Source: Astragalus membranaceus
Lineage: Eukaryota; Streptophyta; Magnoliopsida; Fabales; Fabaceae
Direction of reading: 5' to 3'
DNA length: 64,000 nt
NCBI GenBank assembly: GCA_039519185.1
Contig: JAZGSX010000010.1
Location: 1,612,001-1,676,000 of the forward strand
How positions within the stretch are numbered: the stretch's first letter is position 1; each line of letters starts with the position of its first letter. This document shows positions 1 through 8,511 of the stretch, piece after piece. A model generated the notes under the pieces. It worked only from the letters and a program-made list of their open reading frames with translations, was not told where the DNA came from and made no database searches. Both the position numbers and the translations under genes were made by a program.

Positions 1-1873
1 GGGCTTTCACACCTAGCCACAACGACACCGAAGCACCAAGACTACCCGACACAACAGAACACCAATATTTGGAGCCTTCACACCTAGCTCCCACAACACC
101 AAGGTTTGGGCCTTCACACCTAGCTCAAACCGCACCAAGACACCAAGATGACAACAATTTCCAAAACAGCACCAAGACACCAAGACGACAACAATTTTCC
201 TAAACATTTGGGGCAACGACAGTTTTTCCAAAGCATTTGAGACATGACGACTTTCCTTTTTTTTAAAACATCACCATTAAACGACTACACCAACGGTTAA
301 CAACTTTTCCAGAAAAATGGGCCACTTTGCCTCAAAATAGAATATTCAGTTAGGCCTCTGAATAAGCTTTCCAAAACATTTTGAAGCGTCTCAATCGGAC
401 ACCCGAGTCAAAAGATATTGCAAAAACAAAATGGGAACAAAACTGAGACATATGCTGAAAATGGCGCCCAGGCGCAGGGCGCCTAGCAGGAAAACGCAAC
501 ACAGCAAACTGGCGCCCAGGAGCAGGGCGCCCAGCAACAAGACAACACGCTGAACCTGGCGCCCAGGAGCAGGGCGCCTAGCAACACTACAGAACATCGC
601 GCCCTTGGCGCCCACACCAGCTAGAACACAACCAAAAACGCAACCTGGTACAGGAATTGGCGCCCTTGGCGCCCAGACAACCTACAACACCAACGTAACA
701 CAGAGCCGAGACATTCACCAGCCACGAGAACAGCGCCCATGGCGCCCCTGCGCCAAGACAGCACGCAACACAGCCCAGGAACAGGCGCCCATGGCGCCCC
801 TGCGCCAAGACACAGGCAACACACACACACTGGCACATGAGACAGACACCAGACACGGCGCCCAGCAGCAGGGCGCCAAAAACTGCAACACATGCAGGGA
901 AACAACAACAGCAACTCTGGCGCCCATGGCGCCCATGACTCAAAACACAACAGTAGCAACCATCCTGGCACACGAGACACACACAGATACGGCGCCCATG
1001 CACTGGGTGCCAGAAACAGCAACAGAAAAACGCAACACACAGCGCCCAGCATGGCGCCCAGCGCCAGGGCCCCAAAATCAGCAACTAAAACAATGGCGCC
1101 CATGGCGCCCTAGGGTCTATATTTTCGTTATTTCACCAATTTACATCACCAATTCTTAATCACCAATGCCAATCACCATGAATTAACAATCATAACATCA
1201 AACGATAATCAATCGAACACCTAGCACGCACTTAGTAATAACGACAACGAATCACCAATCTTTGGGGGTCACAACAATCACCAACAAGCAAGTATTTTCA
1301 ATCAACCTAGTTGTGATTCAACTACCATCAAACTACACATCAAAATCAATCAACAGGTATTATTGGACCTATCCCCACATAAACCCCATCATAAAACCCC
1401 ATTATAAGGAAGAACCCCACCCTTACCTTATAGTAGGAGAGCACCAGTTCTCTTGATCGAGTCACCAACAAAACCTTAGCAACACGGCTCCTCTCTTCTC
1501 CTTGGATGTGCGAACTCCTCTTCTTCTCCTCCCTTGGGTGTGCGCCAAACCTCTTCTCCTCTCCTCTCTCTATTTCGCGACCTTTCTCTCTTTTCTTCTC
1601 TATTCGCAACTTTTCTTTTCTTTTCTCAAAAAATTCGCATAAGTGAGCCAAACCCTAGCCTAGGCGCTTCTCCCATGGGCCTAGCTAGTGGACTTGGATC
1701 ACGGGCTTTCCTCCAGCTTAAGCCCGATCACTAACGCCATCCCCTAATAATCAATTACACACCTCTTAATCCAACGTTAATATAATTACACCAACTAAAA
1801 TAAATAAATAAATAAATAAATGGATACCTAAATATTTAATTAAATAATTTAGTTAAATATTTGGGGCGTTACA
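1..1873 (-). repeat. 3' LTR of element A (cut by window edge)
   Basis: It ends at GGCGTTACA directly beside the polypurine tract, in minus sense. It matches the three pieces of A's 5' LTR: for example 1-230 resembles 7204-7400, and 590-1870 resembles 34310-35601. From left to right in plus coordinates it holds part of the mini-hairpin array (1-240), a shared motif around 396-425, a GGCGCC-rich zone (470-1110), a consensus splice-donor-like site (minus strand, exon/intron junction at 1427|1426), and a pyrimidine-rich block (1480-1640, purine-rich in element sense). Confidence 0.9.
471..1110. repeat. GGCGCC-rich zone in A's LTR
   Basis: This 640-bp stretch contains dozens of GGCGCC or near-GGCGCC palindromes, often paired back to back (GGCGCCCATGGCGCC). 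The pairing makes short hairpins and produces long open frames on both strands; I treat those frames as composition artefacts. A second copy is at 34302-34842, and the interrupted copy ends at 7721, where B inserted. Confidence 0.85.
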
Positions 1874-1888
1874 ACTCTCCCCCACTTA
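1874..1888 (-). other. Polypurine tract of element A
   Basis: Minus-strand TAAGTGGGGGAGAGT lies immediately inside the 3' LTR. This is the plus-strand priming site of Ty3/Gypsy reverse transcription, and the same tract sits beside the 3' LTRs of B, C, D and F. Confidence 0.9.
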
Positions 1889-2218
1889 GAATGTTTTTGT
1901 CCTCGAAAACTCACCTGAATCAAACAGCTCGGGATAGGACTCCCGCATTTTGCTCTCCAGCTCCCAAGTCATGCTCTCTCCAACAGCTCCTAGCCAAACT
2001 ACTTTCACCAATGCAATCTCCTTGCCTCTTAAAGCTTTCACTTCGTGACCTTCAATCCGTACAGGCATCGTCTCCACGGTGAGATTATCCCGTACTCGCG
2101 CATCATCCGCTTGAAATTTCAAATCCTTCCTTCGCGTATTACGATGACTCCTCTGTCTACTTTGCGAAGTCTCCCCTTGCTCCCGAATTAATTTCCGCGA
2201 TTGTCTAGCAGGCAACAA
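1886..2218 (-). pseudogene. Element A pol C-terminal remnant (integrase tail plus chromodomain-like tail)
   Basis: The readable frame keeps only the end of integrase (IREQ...SQSRQ...RRKDLKFQ) and then jumps to the chromodomain-like tail (VRDNLTVETMPVRIE, LVKVVWLGAVGESMTWELE). Compared with element C, about 80 residues are missing between these blocks, including the GPY/F module that C carries at residues 1340-1346. The stop lies beside the polypurine tract. To the right it joins the protease remnant near 2200, so RT, RNase H and the integrase core are all gone. It has no plausible function of its own and records two separate internal deletions. Confidence 0.85.
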
Positions 2219-3573
2219 ACCGACTTCCTCCTTCTCAGCGTAGGAAAACTTACAGACTTGCTATGACAATTAATATGGGCATGGTTATACTCTAACCAGT
2301 TCATACCTAAGATCACATCCACTCCGCTTAACGGCAACCAAATTAAATCAACAACAAAGTCTCTGTCGAAAATCGACAAGGGACACCCAGAACACACAAG
2401 AGAAGTAGTCACAGACCCATTAGCTGGAGTGTCGACAACCATTTCTCCATCTAGAGAAGACAGCGCAAGATCCAATTTTTCGACACAATTAGCAACGATA
2501 AAACAAAGAGTAGCACCGGTATCAACAATATAAGTTAGAGGAACACCATTAATGAAGCATGTACCTCTAAGAAGTCCGCCCTCCTTAGAAGCCTCTGCCC
2601 CTACCAAAGCGAATACTCTTCCACCAGCTCGTTCCTTCTTCGGTTTCGGGCACTGACTACTGAAGTGCCCTCCTTCGCTACAGTTGAAACAAATCACCTC
2701 CTTGTGCTCACACCCGGGCGCCTCATGCCCAATCTTACCACAATGGAGACACCTCTTCGCCTCAGCTTTGCACGCATTACTCTTATGACCAGCTTCGCCA
2801 CATCTGAAACACACGATACCGACCGAAGCATCTCCCCCACTAGGCCTCTTGCCATCAGTAGCTTTCGGTTCACCTCTACCAGCAGGAGCATCATACGGCT
2901 TACCACGACTCTGAGACTTGCCCTTCTTATCGTTCACAATCTTGTAGTGGGCATTACTGTCCTCCTCAAAAATTCTGCAACTATCGATCAAGTCAGCAAA
3001 GACACGGATCTTCTGATATCTGATTGCTTTCTTGATCTCGGGCCTCAAACCATTCTCGAACTTGATACACTTAGAAAACTCAGCATTAGCTCCAGTGTAA
3101 TGCGGATAAAACTTTGCTAGCTCCACGAACTTAGCGGCATACTCTGATACGGATATACTCCCTTGTTTTAGTTCCAGGAACTCAATCTTTTTCTTCCCTC
3201 GGACATCTTCCGGATAATACTTACAGTTAAACTCTCTGCTGAACACTTCCCAGGTAATCTCTTCATTAGAAGCCTCCAACCTCTGCCTCGTCTCTAACCA
3301 CCAATCATCAGCTTCCTCAGCTAGCATATGCGAACCATAGCGGACCTTCTGTGCTTGAGTGTAATCCATCACTCGAAAAATCCTCTCCATTTCTTTCAAC
3401 CAAGCTAAAGCACCATCAGGATCATACTTGCCCTTGAACGTAGGCGGATTCTCTCTCTAAAAGGTAGCCAAACTCCGAGCCCCAGCATTCTCACCAGCAT
3501 TCTGTTGATTCTGCACAGCTTGTGCCATAGCAGCTAGAGCAGCAGCAATTGCAGTGTCGTTCCTCCCAGCCAT
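2188..3573 (-). pseudogene. Element A gag-protease remnant
   Basis: Gag would start at the ATG read from 3573-3571 (MAGRND-type start). A TAG at 3459-3457 replaces the Gln of the TFQRENPP block. Beyond it the frame stays open: the retrotransposon Gag domain (RIFRVMDYTQAQKV, EEADDWW, YYPEDVRGKKKIEFLELKQG), three zinc knuckles (CFRCGEAGHKSNAC, CLHCGKIGHEAPGC, CFNCSEGGHFSSQC) and an aspartic protease with an intact DTGAT motif and LGMNWL flap-side block. The frame shifts after SVSF, close to the deletion junction near 2200. Family role: capsid and nucleocapsid formation and polyprotein processing. The stop and the missing pol make this a pseudogene. Confidence 0.9.
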
Positions 3574-3679
3574 TTCAACTCACTTGCTACAAAACAACCA
3601 ACAGTGAGATATAATTGACAACACACTATTGTCAATTGACACTACGGCTGGACAACTTGGCCGGACAGACCGAACTTTT

Positions 3680-3691
3680 GCTCTGATACCA
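3680..3691 (-). other. Primer-binding site of element A
   Basis: Minus-strand TGGTATCAGAGC is complementary to the 3' end of initiator methionine tRNA. It lies 4 bases inside the 5' LTR end, and this spacing recurs in the other elements. Confidence 0.93.
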
Positions 3692-3695
3692 CTAA

Positions 3696-3842
3696 TGTAA
3701 CACCCCTTTTCTACCCGGTAATTATTTAATAAAATCAGAGTTTACAAAAATTTATTTCAAATTTCGAAAAGAGATGTCACACATTCATCGTTAAATAAAA
3801 CGTCTCATACGATATAAATAACTTTGTCAAAATACATCACCA
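3696..3842 (-). repeat. 5' LTR of element A, piece 1
   Basis: Starts TGTAACACCCC beside the primer-binding site. It ends with CACCA (3838-3842), the target duplicated by S1. Confidence 0.9.
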
Positions 3843-6528
3843 TGTAACACCCCAAAATTTATTAATTATTTATTGATGAATTTAATTGAGATGTTATGTG
3901 ATAGAATATTAGAAATAATATATGGCTATTTTATTTTAATGTGTTAGTCCATATTGGGGGTTAGAAATAATAAATGAGGAGTGTTAGTAGCAAGCCCATG
4001 ATTGAGTCAAATTAGACTAATGAGAAAGCCCAAGGTGAGTTAGTGAGGGTTAGTGAGGGTTGGGGGCATTTTCGCACTTGGGAGGAAAGAAAGAAAGAGA
4101 TTCGCAAAAAGAGAGAGGAGAGAAAAGAAAAGAAGCAAAGCGTGAGAAGTGAGAAGAGAGGAAGGGCGACGGCTAGGAAAGGAGAAAGAGAGAGAGGAGG
4201 CGCACATCACAAGAGGAGGGGGAAGGAGGCTAGAGTTTCGATTTCTAAGGCCAAGGTAAGGGTGGGTCTTACCTTATAATAGAGATTATAATGGGGTGTA
4301 TGTGGGTTGTAGGAATTATATTGATCGCATTGTGTTTTTATTGTTGTTTTGATGTATGATTGAAACTCGTGTTTGATGATTGAAAAGGGGTGAACTATGA
4401 GATGTGTGTAAGAATTGTAGTGCACGCTAAATGTTTGATGAAACTCGTGTTTGATGATGTTTGATGATAATTGAAGTTGTTGTTGATGATTGAGCATATG
4501 AAATTTGGAAGAATTTGAGTTTGAAGGACCCTAGGCGCCTTAGGCGCCATTGTTGTTGCCAATCCATGCTTTGTTGCTGCTGTCTGGGCGCCTGTTGCCT
4601 ATTTGCTGTGTTTCAGTGTTGCTGCCTTGGTGCAGTGGCGCCTTGGGCGCAGGATCCCTGTGCCTGGGCGCCAAGGGTGCCTAAATTGGGCTGCCCGGTT
4701 TGTGTTCCCGAGTTATATTTCTGAGTAATCATGTCATTGGGATGTCGTTATGGTTGAGTTTTGGTTGCTAGGATGTATGTTCTAAAAAATCACTGAGATC
4801 CCCTTCCCCGGGAGCCATGTTGCTCGTGTGCGTATATAGGGTGTTTTGGGTGAACTTCAAATTCTGGGCATATTTTACCGTGTCATCTTTTGTATTTGCG
4901 TGCCCAAATTCAATTTTAAACATTTTGGCTCGAGTGGTTTTATTTTTGCACGTGTCTTTCGGGAGTTGTCTCGGTGGATGTTGCTCGTGTGCGTATATAG
5001 GGTGTTTTGGGTGAACTTCAAATTCTGGGCATATTTTACCGTGCCATATTTTGTATTTGCGTGCCCAAATTCAATTTTAAACATTTTGGCTCGAGTGGTT
5101 TTATTTTTGCACGTGTCTTTCTGGAGTTGTCTCGGTGGGTGTTGCTCGTGTGTGTATATAGGGTGTTTTGGGTGAACTTCAAATTCTGGGCATATTTTAC
5201 CGTGCCATATTTTGTATTTGCGTGCCCAAATTCAATTTTAAACATTTTGGCTCGAGTGGTTTTATTTTTGCATGTGTCATTTTGGAGTTGTCTCGGTGGG
5301 TGTTGCTTATGTGCGCTGTGTTGCCAATTCTGTGTCTAGGCGCCCTGCGCCAGTTTTCTGTGGGCGCCAGGATCCCCCTGCGCCAGTTTTTGTGTGCTGT
5401 TGTTCCCTGCTAGGCGCCCAGCGCCTGGGAGCCATTTTCAGCACGTGTCTCGGTTTTGTCCCAAATTTGTTTTTGACATATCTTTTGACTCGGGTGTCCG
5501 TTTTAAGTGCTTAAAAATGCGTTTTGAAGCTCGTTCAGTCCTCTATCTGTGTATGCTACTGTAATGTGAAAAATAATTAATTTGGGCTGAAAGTTTCTGG
5601 ACACTTGTATTTTGCTAGTGGTGTGGTAAAGTGACGGTGGGTCTACGGACCAAAAATGTTGGTGATGATTTTAGGCTGCGGTCTTGATGTTGTAATTTAT
5701 AATGATGATGTCTGTGACTTGGGATTGTGAAAAATTATGCTTATTGGTTGTTCATGGAGTCACATGCATACATTAGGCTGCGGTCTTGACGATGCATTTT
5801 TAGGCTGCGGTCTTGACGTTATTTTTCGGCTGCGGTCGCGACGTGCCCAATTGGATAATGAGAAGTGATAATGGTACCACATGCATTCTGCACCGCATAC
5901 ACACATGCTCATTATTGATAATTACTTTGTTTGGTGTACAATATGACTGTGTGACAATTATATATTGCGGATGTTGATGTTTATTTATCAGTTGGAAATG
6001 TTGCTGTATATGTATAAAATATAAATGTATTGCTGTGATTGGTGTAGTCCTTATACTCTAGCATACCGCTTATTATAAGCCTTATTATGCGGTTTAGACT
6101 CACCCCTTCGTTGTTTATTACTACAGGTAACCATGAGTGAAGGCTGTTATTCTTCATTCCTGCGTCGGTCTAGTGCTCTGATACGTAACACTCAGGGGAT
6201 GGGCGCTAGTTTTCCTTTGTTTGTTTATTTGAGATGTTACACATTTTTATTGAGATTTTTATGTTGAGGCTGCGTTTGTGTGCTGATTTTTATTTTTATT
6301 CCGCTGCGAGACGTTGTAATTTCTGTCATGTGGACTGAATAATATGTTTTTGGGAACCCCATTCCATTGTTACGTGTTGCGCATTTTCTTTGACTTATGA
6401 AAGAAATTTTATTACGTTGTTGATGTTTGTTCGAAGAAATGTAGCATCCCGTTTGGATTAGTTGAAAAACAATTTTTGAACTCTGATAATTTTTTATTTA
6501 AATACCGGGTTGAAAATGGGGTGTTACA
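3843..6528 (+). mobile_element. Solo LTR S1 (2686 bp) inserted in A's LTR
   Basis: Begins TGTAACACCCC, ends GGGGTGTTACA, and is flanked by a perfect 5-bp duplication CACCA (3838-3842 and 6529-6533). There is no internal region, so this is the product of LTR-LTR recombination. Contents in order: AT-rich start; purine-rich block 4080-4255; splice-donor-like CCAAG|GTAAGGGTGGG (4255|4256); GGCGCC zone 4534-4690; 161-bp tandem repeats about 4815-5310; second GGCGCC zone 5335-5430; shared motif TTTTGACTCGGGTGTCCG near 5480; mini-hairpin array (GGCTGCGGTCTTGACG-type) near 5670-5850; acceptor-like CTACAG|GTAACC (6126|6127); PBS-complementary GCTCTGATAC (6175-6184). Confidence 0.93.
4815..5310 (+). 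repeat. 161-bp tandem repeat array in S1 (3 units)
   Basis: Three units recur at exactly 161 bp (for instance the same open frame begins at 4846, 5007 and 5168). The core (CTGGGCATATTTTACCG, TTTTAAACATTTTGGCT) is recognisably related to the 161-bp unit in the LTRs of B and C read in element sense. Both arrays lie between GGCGCC zones. Confidence 0.88.
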
Positions 6529-7721
6529 CACCACGCAGCGGAAATAGAAATAAGATTCAAAACAATAAAATCATGACGACCTGAATGGACTCCAAACAAT
6601 AAAATATAACAACCAAAGTTTAGCGTTTATCCCCCCTTGAGTGTTACACATCAAAGCAAGGACACCGACGACACCGACTCAGAATTGTGAAGGTACCTAA
6701 GCCTTCACTCGCAATCACCTGCACGTTACCGCATAGGGGTAACATTCAAACAGAAGCGGTGAGATATCTTCAATATAATAGCGTAAAACGATAGGAAATA
6801 TGCTAGAATATGATACTATATCTACCACTCCACTACACACATCAAATTATAAACACACGTCAAGTTATAACGTCACAATCAGTCACCAATGTCATGATAA
6901 TGCATGAATGCAGCCCACACCAACGAGCATATGCATGTGGTACCAAATCACCAAAATTTTGCCTGTAAATAGAGGCATCACCAAAATTGAGAACTTTCAC
7001 ACCCGGCTCACCAATTCACCAAAAATTGAGCTTTCACACCAGGCTCACTAGTTTTATAAAAATTTGAGCTTTCACACCCAGCTCCAAGACCAAAGTTCTT
7101 CACCAAAATAAATGCATATGCTGTATGCGACACCATGAATGCACACAGACAATCACCAAACTAGTCACAATGTGACACACCAACTACAATCACCAAATAT
7201 CACCAAAGTTGGGCTTTCACACCTAGCCACAATGACACCGAAGGACCAAGACTACCCGACACAACGGAACACCAATATTTGGAGCCTTCACACCTAGCTC
7301 CCACAACACCAAGGTTTGGGCCTTCACACCTAGCTCAAACCGCACCAAGACACCAAGATGACAACAATTTCCAAAACAGCACCAAGACACCAAGACGACT
7401 TTCCTTTTTTTTTAAAACATCACCATTAAATGACTACACCAACGGTTAACAACTTTTCCAGAAAAAAGGGCCACTTTGCCTCAAATTAGAATATTCAGTT
7501 AGGCCTCTGAACAAGCTTTCCAAAACATTTTGAAGCGTCTCAATCGGACACCCGAGTCAAAAGATATTGCAAAAACAAAATGGGGACAAAACTGAGACAT
7601 ATGCTGAAAATGGCGCCCAGGCACAAGGCGCCTAGCAGGAAAACGCAACACAGCAACCTGGCGCCCAGGAGTAGGGCGCCCAGCAACAAGACAACACGCT
7701 GAACCTGGCGCCCAGGAGCAG
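6529..7721 (-). repeat. 5' LTR of element A, piece 2
   Basis: Continues A's LTR after S1 and ends at AGCAG (7717-7721), the target site of B. It carries the hairpin-acceptor zone (6715-6760), a GGTACC/ATGCAT block (about 6925-6945) and the mini-hairpin array. It stops inside the GGCGCC zone, whose remainder is found at 34302. Confidence 0.9.
6956..7350. repeat. Mini-hairpin array of A's LTR
   Basis: Successive short inverted repeats have different stems around a common CTTTCACACC loop: GAGCT...AGCTC, GGCT...AGCC, GGAGC...GCTCC, and TGCC...GGCA at 6962-6983. The stems change while the pairing remains. Confidence 0.7.
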
Positions 7722-8039
7722 TGTAACAGCCCAGGTCCACCGCAGCGGCCACCCCGGTCCCACTGTTACCTCATGGTCTTCTCTACCCCTCTTGTAGAGT
7801 TTTTGCCTTCCGTGGGAATCGAACATTGCACCTGAGGCATAAGTGCAAGTTAAACCCCCTTCCCACTACCAATTGAGCGCGCGCTCAATTGGTAGTGGGA
7901 AGGGGGTTTAACTTGCACTTATGCCTCAGGTGCAATGTTCGGTTCCCACGGAAGGCAAAAACTCTACAAGAGGGGTAGAGAAGACCATGAGGTAACAGTG
8001 GGACCGGGGTGGCCGCTGCGGTGGACCTGGGCTGTTACA
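7722..8039. repeat. 318-bp near-perfect palindrome with tRNA-like A and B boxes
   Basis: Two 159-bp arms meet at 7880|7881 (centre GAGCGCGCGCTC); by eye I see one mismatch. Read outward from the centre, each arm has an A-box-like block (GCGCTCAATTGG, 7881-7892) and a B-box-like block about 55 bases later (GTTCGGTTCCC, 7937-7947; GTTCGATTCCC on the other arm). This is the internal promoter layout of tRNA-derived SINEs. The outer ends read TGTAACAGCCC...GGGCTGTTACA, resembling the LTR ends here. It could be two head-to-head SINE-like copies or a foldback element. It would form a large cruciform or a long hairpin RNA. Confidence 0.8.
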
Positions 8040-8499
8040 TAAAAAGGCCCTTGATTATGACGAACTAGGGCTCTTTCCACCGAAGCACCGACAAACCACC
8101 GCAACAAGAATTCTTCTCCTTCTTCTTCCCTTATTCACGAACACGCCCTCTCTCTCTTTCTCTAGGATCAAGATGCACAAACCCTAACTCCTTAGCTTGA
8201 AGTCGCCTCCTTCCTTCTCTTCTCCTCTCCTCTCCTTCGATTTTCTTTCTCTTCTTCTCTCCTTCGACTCACTTGCTCACTTTTGGCACAATTGGGGCGC
8301 AACCTAGACCCCTAGCGCCTAAGGAGCGCCTAAGCCAACGGGCTTGGGCTTCTTGGGCCGTCACTTGTAATTCCGGTATTTCCGATGCCATCCCCTTCAA
8401 TTAAAATAAAATACTATATCATCATATAATAATAAAAATTAGTGCAACACTTTAAATAATTTAATTAATTACTTAATTAAATTATTTTAGGGTGTTACA
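8040..8499 (-). repeat. Remnant of B's 3' LTR
   Basis: Matches 33855-34296 (B's 5' LTR) and ends GGGTGTTACA beside the polypurine tract. The rest of the LTR, including its hairpin, satellite and GGCGCC zones, is missing. Confidence 0.88.
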
Positions 8500-8511
8500 A
8501 CTCTCCCCCAC

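Noticed and set aside
587..1159. Overlapping open frames of 138-184 codons on both strands, also at 34289-34887
   Set aside because: They lie wholly in the GGCGCC-rich zone of an LTR, overlap on both strands, and encode low-complexity Ala/Pro/Cys/Trp-rich peptides that change freely between copies. Composition artefact.
1346..1651. 101-codon frame rich in Lys, Arg and Glu (also 35074-35379)
   Set aside because: It is the reading of the purine-rich leader block, which has few stops because of its AG-rich composition. No domain.
7881..7950. A tRNA gene in the palindrome
   Set aside because: A- and B-box-like blocks are present, but there is no proper acceptor stem or anticodon arm of tRNA length. 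It looks tRNA-derived, not a functional tRNA.
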